Assembly: GCA_000702845.1 (NCBI GenBank)
Contig: JNKK01000022.1
Coordinates: 1 to 41,207, forward strand
Length of the DNA: 41,207 nucleotides
DNA from: Lachnospiraceae bacterium FE2018
GTDB lineage: Bacteria; Bacillota; Clostridia; Lachnospirales; Lachnospiraceae
Direction of reading: 5' to 3'
The translations under genes were made by a program, and so were the position numbers. The notes below the pieces were generated by a model that was given only the letters and a program-made list of their open reading frames with translations, made no database searches and had not been told where the DNA came from. This document shows positions 1 through 8,375 of this stretch, one piece after another (position 1 is the first letter of the stretch; every line of letters begins with the position of its first letter).

Positions 1-127
1 GCATGCATTTTCTTGAAAACAGAAAAAACAGCATGTTTATCTGATGTTGAAAAGCATGCATAATCTTTATACAAAAGAATTTGCATGTGTTTAAGGCAAA
101 CCCCGATTTAGTAAGAAGGAGACAGAA
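1..127. repeat. Intergenic start of the window with repeated GCATG words
   Basis: No gene is supported here. GCATG occurs four times, at 1, 31, 54 and 83. Positions 1-12 and 49-59 form an imperfect inverted repeat (GCATGCATTTTC against GAAAAGCATGC), and 55-68 and about 79-87 are also partly complementary. An xseA gene commonly precedes xseB, but the short open frame ending at the TAA at 61 does not read like an XseA C-terminus. The xseB ribosome binding site, AAGGAG, lies at about 116-121. Confidence 0.4.
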
Positions 128-340
128 ATGGATCAGGAAAGAGAACTGACGCTCGAGGAGGCGTTCGAGCAGTTGGATGCGCTGGCGGAACAGCTGGAGA
201 ATAAAGATATTTCACTGGATAAATCCTTCGAGGTTTATCAGAAAGGAATGGAACTCCTGAAGCAGTGCAGTGAAAAGATTGATATGGTTGAGAAAAAGAT
301 GCTTCAGGTAAATGCGGACGGAGAGCTGACGGAGTTTTGA
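128..340 (+). CDS. xseB: Exodeoxyribonuclease VII small subunit
   Basis: This 70-residue acidic, helical protein matches the whole length of the XseB family. The core LEEAFEQLDALAEQLE followed by a SLDKSFEVYQKGMELLKQC segment is typical. XseB forms a multi-subunit complex with XseA in the cytoplasm that degrades single-stranded DNA to oligonucleotides. The start is well placed behind GAAGGAGACAGAA. XseA would be expected just upstream, but the visible 127 bases do not show its end. ispA, dxs, tlyA, nadK, argR and recN follow, which is the common order in Clostridia. The stop codon lies inside the stem of the structured element that follows. Confidence 0.93.
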   Translation: MDQERELTLEEAFEQLDALAEQLENKDISLDKSFEVYQKGMELLKQCSEKIDMVEKKMLQVNADGELTEF

Positions 341-428
341 ACGCAGTGGAACATTTCCCCGCCTCTACAGGTGGTGGGTTTGAATGAAACCAGATTCAGT
401 GGCGAGTACAATTTTCCACTGAGTTCAA
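337..428 (+). other. Structured intergenic element between xseB and ispA (three-way-junction-like)
   Basis: Seen directly: TTGAACGCAGTGGAA (337-351) is complementary at 14 of 15 positions to TTCCACTGAGTTCAA (414-428). Inside are two small hairpins: CCGCCT-CTAC-AGGTGG (359-374, with one G-T pair) and TGAAT/ATTCA (381-398). Together these make a closed stem with two branches. There is no T-run, so it is not a simple terminator. It could be an RNA processing or regulatory structure, or a copy of a dispersed extragenic repeat. No known riboswitch class is recognised. Confidence 0.5.
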
Positions 429-478
429 CGCTCCGCGGGAATTCGCAGGAGATATAGTTGTGTAATAAGAGGAAAAGC

Positions 479-1444
479 ATGGGTTTCGAGAAAGAATTAA
501 GAGAGAAAACTGCATGGGTGCAGGATGCAATTGAAGATTTTTTTCCTGAGGAAGAATCAGCAGCGTTTGCAGGAAATCTTGCGAAAGCTATGCGTTATTC
601 GCTGCTGGCCGGGGGCAAACGGATCCGTCCCCTGCTGCTTTATGAAAGCTGTCTGCTTCACAGGGCAGATCCGGATAAGGCAAAGCCGTTTATGGCTGCA
701 ATCGAAATGATTCATACACATTCATTGATCCACGATGATCTTCCGGCGCTTGATAATGACGGACTGCGCCGCGGGAAGCCTACTTCACATATGGTGTTCG
801 GGGAAGCAGGTGCGATCCTTGCGGGAGATGCGCTGTTGAATTATGCATATGAAACAGTTCTTAACGGATTTCCGGACAGCTACGAAGAAGACCGTGCGCT
901 TGCACCGGCCGGCTGTACAGTGGTGCGGGAAGTTGCGGCAGATCATATGGCGCGCAGGTGGCGTGCCCTGCGGATCCTCGCTGAAAAGACCGGAATGCAC
1001 GGCATGCTTGGCGGTCAGAGTGTCGACGTGGAGAACGATAAACGCGGCAATCTCACACCGGACCGGCCGATGCTGGAGTATATTTATGAGAACAAGACAG
1101 CAGCGCTTCTGGAAGCGCCGCTGATGATCGGTGCTGTACTGGGCGGAGCAAATCCCGATGAGATCCGCCGCATGGAAATCGTCGGCAGCAGGCTGGGAGC
1201 GGCATTTCAGATCCGGGATGATATTCTGGATGTTACTTCTACAGAAGAAGTACTTGGAAAACCGGTGCAGTCCGATCTGACAAATGAAAAACAGACATTT
1301 GTGAGTCTGGCCGGCGGCGTTCAGGAAGCGGAGAAGCTGGTGCGCCGGCTGACAGATGAAGCTGTCGGTTTGTTGGAAGAAGTCCCGGGGGATACCGCTT
1401 TTATGAAGCAGCTGATTCAGAAAATGGCCCTGCGCAGCAGCTGA
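479..1444 (+). CDS. ispA: Polyprenyl (geranyl/farnesyl) diphosphate synthase
   Basis: This is a trans-prenyltransferase that condenses isopentenyl diphosphate with allylic diphosphates to make geranyl or farnesyl diphosphate, precursors of undecaprenyl lipids. The first Asp-rich motif is in IHDDLPALDND and the second in QIRDDILD; LAGGKRIRP is the IPP-binding segment. At 321 residues it is longer than the usual 290-300. An apparent insertion of roughly 17-20 residues (SYEEDRALAPAGCTVVREVA region, about residues 138-157) precedes the conserved ALRILAEKTGMHGMLGGQ. The ATG at 479 has AGAGG upstream and fits the family N-terminus. A TTG at 458 with AGGAG is an alternative start adding 7 residues. 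It sits next to dxs, which supplies its substrates. Chain length cannot be fixed by eye. Confidence 0.9.
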   Translation: MGFEKELREKTAWVQDAIEDFFPEEESAAFAGNLAKAMRYSLLAGGKRIRPLLLYESCLLHRADPDKAKPFMAAIEMIHTHSLIHDDLPALDNDGLRRGKPTSHMVFGEAGAILAGDALLNYAYETVLNGFPDSYEEDRALAPAGCTVVREVAADHMARRWRALRILAEKTGMHGMLGGQSVDVENDKRGNLTPDRPMLEYIYENKTAALLEAPLMIGAVLGGANPDEIRRMEIVGSRLGAAFQIRDDILDVTSTEEVLGKPVQSDLTNEKQTFVSLAGGVQEAEKLVRRLTDEAVGLLEEVPGDTAFMKQLIQKMALRSS

Positions 1445-1499
1445 AAAAAGACATCGGATAGTCTGCATCTCTGTGGCGGAAAACAGGAAGGAAAATGAT

Positions 1500-3362
1500 A
1501 TGCTCGAACAGATAAATCATCCAAATGATATACAGAAACTTCCGGAAGAAGCACTGCCGAAGCTGGCAAAAGAAATCCGCAGATTTATGATTCAGAAGGT
1601 GAGCAAAACCGGCGGTCACCTTGCCTCAAATCTTGGCGTGGTAGAGCTGACGATCGCACTGCACAGAGTATATGAATTTCCGAAGGACAAGCTGATCTGG
1701 GATGTCGGTCATCAGTGTTATACCCACAAGATTCTGACCGGAAGAAAAGACCAGTTTGATCAGCTGAGGAAAAGCGGCGGTATCAGCGGGTTTCCGCGCC
1801 GCAGCGAAAGTGATTGTGACAGCTTTGATACAGGACACAGTTCCACTTCGATTTCTGCCGGTCTGGGCTACGTAAAAGCCAGGGAACTTAAGGGGGATGA
1901 TTATAGTGTTGTCTCTGTGATCGGAGACGGTTCTATTACCGGCGGAATGGCTTTTGAGGCATTGAACAATGCAGCGCAGTTAAAATCCAATTATGTTGTT
2001 GTGCTGAATGATAATGAGATGTCAATTTCACCGAATGTCGGCGGAATGTCGGAATACCTGGGAAGAGTGCGGACATCTTCGGCGTATACGGATCTGAAAA
2101 TGGGCATCAGCACTGCGCTGGAGCGCATTCCTCGCGTCGGTGACCGTATGGTGAATGCAATCCGCCATGCCAAGAGCGGCATCAAACAATTTGTAATTCC
2201 GGGTATGCTTTTTGAAGATATGGGATTTACCTACCTTGGACCGATCGACGGACATAACATTCCGCTGATGACCAAGGTGCTGAAAACCGCTAAAAAATTT
2301 AACGGCCCTGTTCTGGTGCACGTTCTTACGGAGAAAGGAAAAGGATACGCGCCGGCAGTAAAACATCCGGCCCGGTTTCACGGAACAGGTCCGTTTAATG
2401 CGCAGAACGGTCTGCCGCTGTCTGAGGGAAATCCAACCTATTCAGATGTTTTTGCGACAGTCATGCGTAAACTGGGTACACGCCGGGAAGATGTAGTTGC
2501 CGTGACGGCGGCAATGACAGAAGGAACCGGCCTGAAGCGGTTTGCGAATCTGTATCCGGAGCGGACCTTTGATGTCGGTATTGCAGAAGGACACGCGGTG
2601 ACCTTTGCCGCGGGACTTGCGCTCGGAGGGCTTGTACCCGTGGTTGCGGTCTATTCCTCATTCCTGCAGCGCGGTTTTGATCAGATTATGGAAGATGTAT
2701 GCATGCAGAAGCTGCATGTCGTATTTGTTCTTGACAGGGCGGGGCTGGTCGGTGCAGATGGAAGAACACACAATGGATGTTTTGATCTGTCGTATCTGTC
2801 CATGCTTCCGGATATGACAGTGATGGCGCCCAAGAATTACTGGGAACTTTCGGATATGGTGAAGTTTGCGGTGGATTATGACGGACCGGTCGCGATCCGT
2901 TATCCGCGCGGAGAGGCATATGGCGGGCTGACCTATCATCGTGCGCCGGTTGAACACGGCAGAGCAGAGGTCATTGAGCAGGGCAGTAAAGTCGCAATTC
3001 TTGCGGTTGGTTCCATGGTAAAGACAGCATTCTCGGTGACCCGCCGCCTCAGAAAAGAAGGTCTGGAAGTCACACTCGTGAATATGCGTTTTGTGAAACC
3101 GCTTGACCGCGATTGCTTAAAAGAACTTGCAGTGACACATGACCTGTTCTTTACGATGGAGGAAAATGTTCAGACCGGCGGATTTGGTGAACAGGTACTG
3201 GCGTTCACCAACGAAGCCCGGCTGCCGGTACAAGTGGAAATAGCTGCAATCCCGGATACGTTTGTCGGTCACGGTGATGTCGGATGGCAGCAGAAGCTGG
3301 CCGGGATTGATGAAGATACAGTCTTTGAGAGGATCATGGCATTATGGCAAAAGAACGATTAG
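1500..3362 (+). CDS. dxs: 1-Deoxy-D-xylulose-5-phosphate synthase
   Basis: This enzyme catalyses the first step of the MEP isoprenoid pathway: thiamine diphosphate-dependent condensation of pyruvate with glyceraldehyde 3-phosphate. At 620 residues it has the family's usual length. Visible are DVGHQCYTHKILTGR, the ThDP site VIGDGSITGGMAFEALNNA, DRAGLVGADGRTHNG and the C-terminal transketolase domain. One oddity is VGIAEGHAVTFAAG, where most family members have Gln or Glu before the His (AEQH/AEEH); the catalytic Glu itself is kept. The ATG at 1500 is chosen for its GGAAGG site; a GTG at 1473 would add nine residues without a clear site. The end overlaps the tlyA start by 19 bases, which suggests translational coupling. 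Confidence 0.95.
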   Translation: MLEQINHPNDIQKLPEEALPKLAKEIRRFMIQKVSKTGGHLASNLGVVELTIALHRVYEFPKDKLIWDVGHQCYTHKILTGRKDQFDQLRKSGGISGFPRRSESDCDSFDTGHSSTSISAGLGYVKARELKGDDYSVVSVIGDGSITGGMAFEALNNAAQLKSNYVVVLNDNEMSISPNVGGMSEYLGRVRTSSAYTDLKMGISTALERIPRVGDRMVNAIRHAKSGIKQFVIPGMLFEDMGFTYLGPIDGHNIPLMTKVLKTAKKFNGPVLVHVLTEKGKGYAPAVKHPARFHGTGPFNAQNGLPLSEGNPTYSDVFATVMRKLGTRREDVVAVTAAMTEGTGLKRFANLYPERTFDVGIAEGHAVTFAAGLALGGLVPVVAVYSSFLQRGFDQIMEDVCMQKLHVVFVLDRAGLVGADGRTHNGCFDLSYLSMLPDMTVMAPKNYWELSDMVKFAVDYDGPVAIRYPRGEAYGGLTYHRAPVEHGRAEVIEQGSKVAILAVGSMVKTAFSVTRRLRKEGLEVTLVNMRFVKPLDRDCLKELAVTHDLFFTMEENVQTGGFGEQVLAFTNEARLPVQVEIAAIPDTFVGHGDVGWQQKLAGIDEDTVFERIMALWQKND

Positions 3363-4204
3363 ATGTTCTTGTTATGGAGCACGGCTTTGCCCAGTCCCGC
3401 GAAAAGGCAAAGGCGCTGATTATGGCCGGTGAAATATTCGTGGATGGGATGAAGGAAGACAAGGCCGGTATGAAATTCAGCACAGAAGCTCTGATCGAGT
3501 ACAGAGGAAATCCGATCCCATATGTGGGGCGGGGAGGGCTTAAGCTGGAGAAGGCACTGGATGTCTTCGCGCCGGATCTCACAGGACGTGTGTGTATGGA
3601 TGTAGGAAGTTCTACCGGAGGTTTTACAGACTGCATGCTGCAGAACGGCGCTGTAAAAGTTTATTCAGTGGACGTCGGCCGGGGACAGCTTGCATGGAAA
3701 CTGCGGGAGGACCCGCGTGTTGTCTGCATGGAGAAGACCAATATCAGATATCTGACAGCAGACGCAATCCAGGAACGTCCGTCTTTTGTTTCAATCGATG
3801 TTTCTTTTATATCACTGACAAAGGTTCTGCTGCCCGTGCGTGACCTGATGACTGAGCCGGGTGAAATTGTCTGTCTGGTTAAGCCGCAGTTTGAAGCCGG
3901 ACGGGAAAAAGTCGGCAAAAAGGGTGTTGTGCGCGATGCGGGTGTTCATGAGGAAGTAATCCGGCAGGTCGCGCTGTATGCAGAGTCGATCGGGCTGATC
4001 GTCTGTGGAATTGATTTTTCACCGATTAAGGGTCCGGAAGGAAATATTGAATATCTTCTGTACCTGAAACGGGATGCAGCGGCACAGGAACGGGTTGAGA
4101 ACGTCAGTACGGTTCTGCAGACGGAATCTGAAGCTTCGCCGGCAGCTGTCTGGGAAGAGATGCTGCTGCGGGCTGTCCGGCAGTCGCATGAGACGTTGAC
4201 ATAA
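3344..4204 (+). CDS. tlyA: TlyA-family rRNA (cytidine-2'-O)-methyltransferase
   Basis: TlyA proteins 2'-O-methylate cytidines in 16S and/or 23S rRNA using S-adenosylmethionine; the family also affects capreomycin susceptibility. An N-terminal S4 RNA-binding domain (RLDVLVMEHGFAQSREKAKALIMAGEIFVDG, residues about 4-34, given here only as a landmark at its ends RLDVL and IFVDG) is followed by VGRGGLKLEKAL and an FtsJ-type Rossmann fold with CMDVGSSTGGFTDCML. Also visible are SIDVSFISL and LVKPQFEAGREKVGKKGVV. The length of 286 is slightly above the typical 270 because of a C-terminal extension. It starts inside the dxs end and lies in the conserved ispA-dxs-tlyA-nadK cluster. Confidence 0.92.
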   Translation: MAKERLDVLVMEHGFAQSREKAKALIMAGEIFVDGMKEDKAGMKFSTEALIEYRGNPIPYVGRGGLKLEKALDVFAPDLTGRVCMDVGSSTGGFTDCMLQNGAVKVYSVDVGRGQLAWKLREDPRVVCMEKTNIRYLTADAIQERPSFVSIDVSFISLTKVLLPVRDLMTEPGEIVCLVKPQFEAGREKVGKKGVVRDAGVHEEVIRQVALYAESIGLIVCGIDFSPIKGPEGNIEYLLYLKRDAAAQERVENVSTVLQTESEASPAAVWEEMLLRAVRQSHETLT

Positions 4205-4236
4205 AGATGAGTATTTGTTATGATCAGGAGTGTGGT

Positions 4237-5100
4237 ATGAATCAGTTTTATATAATAACCAATACCATTAAAGATCCGGAACTTGTGGTTACAAATACAA
4301 TCGTAGAGTATCTCCGTCAGAACGGACGGAACTGCACATACTGTGCCGAGGGAGGGCGAACACCGTCACCGAAGCACAGATATACCAATCCGGACAGCAT
4401 TCCGGAAGGAACCGAGTGCATCATTGTTCTTGGCGGTGACGGAACGCTGATTCTGTCAGCCACAGATACGATTGACAGGCAGATTCCGCTTCTGGGTATT
4501 AATCTGGGAACGCTCGGGTATCTGGCTGAGATTGACAGGACTTCTATTATTGACGCGCTTGATCATCTGATCGCCGATGACTATAAAATCGAACACCGCA
4601 TGGTCCTGAACGGAACTGTATTCCGGGAAGATCAGGAGATCATCAGTGATGTAGCATTGAATGACATCGTCATACGAAAAGATGAAACGCAGGGAATGAT
4701 CACCGTCAAAAACTATGTTAATGATGCATATTTAAATTCTTACAAAGCAGACGGTATTATTATTTCAACGCCGACAGGATCCACAGGCTATTCCCTGTCA
4801 GTCGGCGGACCGATCATTTCCCCGCGCGCAGAGATGATTCTGATGACGCCGCTGGCCGCACACGCGCTGAATACACGAAGTATTGTTCTGCCGGGTGATG
4901 AAACCATCAGTGTCGTGATCGGTCCCGGCCGTGACAATACGACAGAACATGCGGCGGCATATTACGATGGTGATACGAAGATATCGATGCTGACCGGAGA
5001 CCGGATTGAAATCCGTCGCGCTGATCAGGAAGCATTGTTCGTGAAAATCAACGATGACAGTTTTCTGGAAACACTCAGCAGAAAAATGAGCAGCTTCTGA
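4237..5100 (+). CDS. nadK: NAD kinase
   Basis: It phosphorylates NAD to NADP in the cytoplasm using ATP or polyphosphate. The diagnostic motifs are VLGGDGTLI (GGDG), LGTLGYLAEID and STPTGSTGYSLSVGGPIISP, with AAHALNTRSIVLP downstream. The start at 4237 (MNQFYIITN) is preferred because TCAGGAG lies seven bases before it. The ATG at 4207, which would add ten residues, has no convincing site. The length of 287 is typical. It lies between tlyA and argR in the conserved Firmicute cluster and is probably part of the same transcript. Confidence 0.94.
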   Translation: MNQFYIITNTIKDPELVVTNTIVEYLRQNGRNCTYCAEGGRTPSPKHRYTNPDSIPEGTECIIVLGGDGTLILSATDTIDRQIPLLGINLGTLGYLAEIDRTSIIDALDHLIADDYKIEHRMVLNGTVFREDQEIISDVALNDIVIRKDETQGMITVKNYVNDAYLNSYKADGIIISTPTGSTGYSLSVGGPIISPRAEMILMTPLAAHALNTRSIVLPGDETISVVIGPGRDNTTEHAAAYYDGDTKISMLTGDRIEIRRADQEALFVKINDDSFLETLSRKMSSF

Positions 5101-5147
5101 ATATGATATGCGGTCAGGAATGACAGGCAAACTGCCTGCCTGATTCA

Positions 5148-5178
5148 TGCAGAACGGGCGGGATGTTCCGCTTCTGCA
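5148..5178 (+). promoter_or_regulatory. Hairpin immediately upstream of the argR ribosome binding site
   Basis: TGCAGAA plus GCGG (5148-5161, with a three-base bulge) pairs with CCGCTTCTGCA (5168-5178), ending five bases before the GGAGAG site of argR. A smaller hairpin CAGGCA/TGCCTG lies at 5124-5138. It has no T-run, so it may modulate argR translation rather than terminate. No clear ARG box was recognised in this 92-base gap. Confidence 0.4.
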
Positions 5179-5192
5179 GAAATGGAGAGAGT

Positions 5193-5648
5193 ATGAAAGC
5201 AGAGAGGCAGGCGCAGATCCTGCGTCTGATTCGGGAATATGATATCGAGACACAGGAGGAACTGGCCGGGAAACTGGAAGAAAGCGGATTTTCTGTCACA
5301 CAGGCGACAGTGTCCAGAGATATCAGAGAATTGAAACTGACGAAAGTCGGCGGAAAGGGAGGCGGATCACATTATTCGCTTTCCCGGCAGACGGAGACGA
5401 ATGAAGCCGGAAGATATATCCGCGTACTGAAAGATTCACTGCAGTCTATGGCAACTGCGGATAACCTTCTCGTCGTCCATACAGCTTCCGGTATGGCGAT
5501 GGCGGCAGCGGCAGTGCTGGATGAACTTCATCTGGAAGAAATAGTCGGCTGTATCGCCGGCGATAATACAATCATGTGCGCAACCCACAGTAAAAGCGAG
5601 GCCGAGCAGGTTATGCTCCGGCTGGAACGTATGCTGGAACGAATCTGA
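5193..5648 (+). CDS. argR: Arginine repressor ArgR/AhrC
   Basis: This hexameric regulator represses arginine biosynthesis and, in Gram-positives, activates catabolism. The N-terminal winged helix holds TQEELAGKL and TQATVSRDIRELKLTKV. The C-terminal oligomerisation and arginine-binding domain ends in VVHTASGMAMAAAAVLDEL and GCIAGDNTIMCAT. Most ArgR proteins have two acidic residues at the ligand site (GDDT); here the second is Asn (GDNT), which could change arginine affinity or specificity. The length of 151 is normal. The site GGAGAGAGT precedes the ATG. argF, a typical target, lies about 20 kb downstream in this window but without a recognisable ARG box. Confidence 0.93.
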   Translation: MKAERQAQILRLIREYDIETQEELAGKLEESGFSVTQATVSRDIRELKLTKVGGKGGGSHYSLSRQTETNEAGRYIRVLKDSLQSMATADNLLVVHTASGMAMAAAAVLDELHLEEIVGCIAGDNTIMCATHSKSEAEQVMLRLERMLERI

Positions 5649-5683
5649 AAAAACATGCTGCAGTAAAGGAACTATGGCAAAAC

Positions 5684-7378
5684 ATGCTGACAAATTTATA
5701 TGTTAAAAACCTTGCCCTGATCGACGAAGCGGAAGTTTCATTCGGATCGGGGCTGAATATTCTGACCGGTGAGACCGGTGCAGGCAAATCGATCCTGCTC
5801 GGTTCTATTAATGTTGCTCTGGGACAGAAGTTTTCGAAAGATATGATGCGGGAAGGAACAGATTCTGCGCTGGTGGAACTGATTTTCCAGCTGGATACTG
5901 ACGAACAGGCAGAACGGCTGAAGGTGCTTGACATTGAGCCGGAGGAAGGCCAGCTGATCTTCACCCGCAAAATTAAAAACGGACGCACGATGAACCGGAT
6001 CAACGGAGAGGCCTGTACAGTGGCGCAGTTTCGTGCGGCAGCTGCACTTCTGCTGGAAATACACGGACAGCATGAACACCAGACACTCCTGCAGCGCAGC
6101 AGACAGCTGGAGCTGGTGGATGCCTATGGAGGCGGCAGTATCTCAGAACTGCGGGAAAAAACCGCTGCAGCTTTCCGGAACTATCAGAGACTGCAGGAAG
6201 AACTGAGTCAGTATCAGCTGAATGAAGCCGAGCGGGAACGGGAAATATCGTTTCTGCGTTTTGCGCTGGATGAGATCGATGAAGCGGCCCTGACTGAGGG
6301 TGAGGAAGAGCAGCTGGAGAGGCAGTACCGGCTGATGGCCAACAGCAGAAAAATAGCGGAGGCCATGAATCTGTCATATCAGCTTACCGGCGCCGATGAG
6401 GGTGCAGGCGAACAGATCGCGCGGGCGCTCAGGGAACTTAACGCAGTTTCAGACTATGACGAAGAAATAGCAGGAATGGAAAAGACACTGGCAGACGCTG
6501 AAAGTGTTCTGGAGGATTTTAACAGGTCGGTGTCATCTTATCTGGATGATTTTTCTTTTTCAGATGAAGAATTCCGGCAGGTGGAAGGACGTCTGGATCT
6601 GATTCGTAATCTGCAGACGAAATATGGCAGGACAATATCGGATGTCCTTGCATACAGGAAAGAGCAGGCTGTCCGGCTGGATACATTGATGCATTTTTCA
6701 GAGAAGAAAGCAGAACTGGAACAGGAACTGTCAAGACAGGAGAAAGAACTGTCTGCTGCTTCAAAACTGCTGACCGATGCCCGGAAAAAAGCGGCAGACG
6801 CCTTCGGAAAAGAACTGCAGGAGGCGCTTCTGGAATTGAATTTCCTTTCCAATCAATTTGAAATCCAGTTTGAAACTTCAGATCATTACAGCGCAAACGG
6901 CTCAGATGTGGTGACCTGGCTGATTTCCACCAATCCAGGTGAACCGATGCGTCCGCTGTCTGATGTTGCTTCAGGCGGGGAATTGTCCCGCATCATGCTG
7001 GCAATCCGTACAATCATGGCAGACCGCGGCGGACAGGGGACACTGATTTTTGACGAGATTGATGCAGGAATCAGCGGAAGGACTGCGCAGCTGGTATCAG
7101 AAAAAATGGCAGAAATTGCCAGACATCATCAGGTAATCTGCATTACGCATCTCGCCCAGATCGCATCCATGGCAGATCAGCATTTTCTGATTGAGAAGCA
7201 GGCAGATGAAGGGAGTACTTTTACACGTATCAGAGAACTGGATGAAATGGATTCTGTAGAAGAACTGGCACGGATCCTGGGCGGCGCACGGATTACAGAT
7301 GCCACGAGAGAGAACGCGCGGGAAATGAAGCACATGGCAGAAAAAAGAAAGATACAGAATCAGTGTGAATCCTGCTAA
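5684..7378 (+). CDS. recN: DNA repair protein RecN
   Basis: This SMC-like ATPase acts early in double-strand-break repair. The N-terminal head contains Walker A (LTGETGAGKSI, residues about 27-37). Long coiled-coil segments follow (ELREKTAAAFRNYQRLQEEL and the 180-370 region). The C-terminal head carries the signature SGGELSRIMLAIR, Walker B in TLIFDEIDAGISG, and ITHLAQIASMADQH. At 564 residues it has the standard length. A GGAAC site precedes the ATG at some distance (about 13 bases), and the start is supported by the typical N-terminus MLTNLYVKNLALID. It is the last gene of the cluster and is followed by a strong terminator. Confidence 0.95.
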   Translation: MLTNLYVKNLALIDEAEVSFGSGLNILTGETGAGKSILLGSINVALGQKFSKDMMREGTDSALVELIFQLDTDEQAERLKVLDIEPEEGQLIFTRKIKNGRTMNRINGEACTVAQFRAAAALLLEIHGQHEHQTLLQRSRQLELVDAYGGGSISELREKTAAAFRNYQRLQEELSQYQLNEAEREREISFLRFALDEIDEAALTEGEEEQLERQYRLMANSRKIAEAMNLSYQLTGADEGAGEQIARALRELNAVSDYDEEIAGMEKTLADAESVLEDFNRSVSSYLDDFSFSDEEFRQVEGRLDLIRNLQTKYGRTISDVLAYRKEQAVRLDTLMHFSEKKAELEQELSRQEKELSAASKLLTDARKKAADAFGKELQEALLELNFLSNQFEIQFETSDHYSANGSDVVTWLISTNPGEPMRPLSDVASGGELSRIMLAIRTIMADRGGQGTLIFDEIDAGISGRTAQLVSEKMAEIARHHQVICITHLAQIASMADQHFLIEKQADEGSTFTRIRELDEMDSVEELARILGGARITDATRENAREMKHMAEKRKIQNQCESC

Positions 7379-7420
7379 GCGGATCGAAGCTTTGGAAAAA
7401 GCAGCGATATAGTTATTGAT

Positions 7421-7452
7421 GGAACCGGGATGATGTACCCGGTTCTTTTTTT
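7421..7452 (+). terminator. Rho-independent terminator after recN
   Basis: GAACCGGG and CCCGGTTC form a perfect stem around a short loop and are followed by a run of T residues. It ends the xseB-recN cluster. Confidence 0.92.
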
Positions 7453-7538
7453 CTGCATTTAAGTTTCTCTTAAGGTACTGCCCTTATGATATGCGTCAGA
7501 TGAAGAAAACACAAGGCGCACAAATCACAGGAGCAGTT

Positions 7539-8375
7539 ATGAAAAATAAAGGTGTTTTTAAGCGGGTTGAAACAAAATATCTTCTGAATACGTTTCAGTA
7601 TCACGCTCTGCGGGCTGAACTGGAAGGCATTGCAGGCGTGGATCAGTATGGTGAGACACCAATATTGAATATTTACTATGACACACCTGATTTCCGGCTG
7701 ATCCGCACGTCACTGGACAAGCCGCTGTACAAAGAAAAACTCCGGCTGCGCAGTTACGGGACACCTTCTGACGAAAGTACTTCCTTCGTGGAGATTAAGA
7801 AAAAGTTTCAGGGCGTGGTATACAAGCGCCGTGTTCCGATGCGATATGCTGATGCAGTTCAGTATCTGAACAATGATCTGCCGGAAAGCAATATGCCGGC
7901 TGCGGATCTGCAGGCGGAGATTTCAGAACAGCAGAGGAGCTGGGGTTCTGTGGAGCGGCAGATTTCCGGGGAAATCAATTATTTCCGGCAGCGTTATCTG
8001 AATTTGATTCCGCAGATGGTTGTCTCTTATGACCGGATTGCAATGTTCGGGATCAATGATCCGGAACTGCGGATCACATTTGACAGGAATATCAGATGGC
8101 GAACTTCAGATCTGGATCTGCGTCACAGCGGATACGGTCATGCATTGCTGCAGCCGGATCAGTATCTGATGGAGATAAAAATCATGGGCGCGATGCCGGT
8201 TGAACTGGCAAACATTTTAAGCCGGTTGAAAATCTTCAGTGTTTCTTATTCTAAATATGGGAGCGGTTACCGCAGATATTTCCAGTTTCAGACGAATTAT
8301 CTTGTCACGCAGATGCTGGAAAATGAAGTCAGCACATTACATGTATTAAGTGAAATGAGAGGGGCACAGGCATGA
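7539..8375 (+). CDS. VTC-domain (polyphosphate polymerase-like) protein
   Basis: This 278-residue protein resembles the VTC domain, the catalytic tunnel domain of the yeast vacuolar transporter chaperone that makes polyphosphate from ATP. Basic and acidic tunnel-type motifs are visible: FKRVETKYLL, YDTPDFRLIRTSL, KEKLRLRSYG, VEIKKKFQGVVYKRR, VSYDRIAMFG, RITFDRNIRWR and YLMEIKIMG. There is no SPX domain and no membrane segment. The start at 7539 has CAGGAG seven bases upstream; an ATG at 7491 is less likely. The stop overlaps the ATG of the DUF4956 gene (ATGA), so the two are probably translated together and may form a complex. Polyphosphate synthesis is inferred from the family and has not been shown for this bacterial clade. 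Confidence 0.85.
   Translation: MKNKGVFKRVETKYLLNTFQYHALRAELEGIAGVDQYGETPILNIYYDTPDFRLIRTSLDKPLYKEKLRLRSYGTPSDESTSFVEIKKKFQGVVYKRRVPMRYADAVQYLNNDLPESNMPAADLQAEISEQQRSWGSVERQISGEINYFRQRYLNLIPQMVVSYDRIAMFGINDPELRITFDRNIRWRTSDLDLRHSGYGHALLQPDQYLMEIKIMGAMPVELANILSRLKIFSVSYSKYGSGYRRYFQFQTNYLVTQMLENEVSTLHVLSEMRGAQA

Noticed and set aside
1-63. End of an xseA gene
   Set aside because: Only about 20 open codons, without XseA C-terminal features.
785-1468. 227-codon minus-strand frame over ispA
   Set aside because: Antisense shadow; Cys/His/Arg-rich nonsense-like composition and no ribosome binding site.
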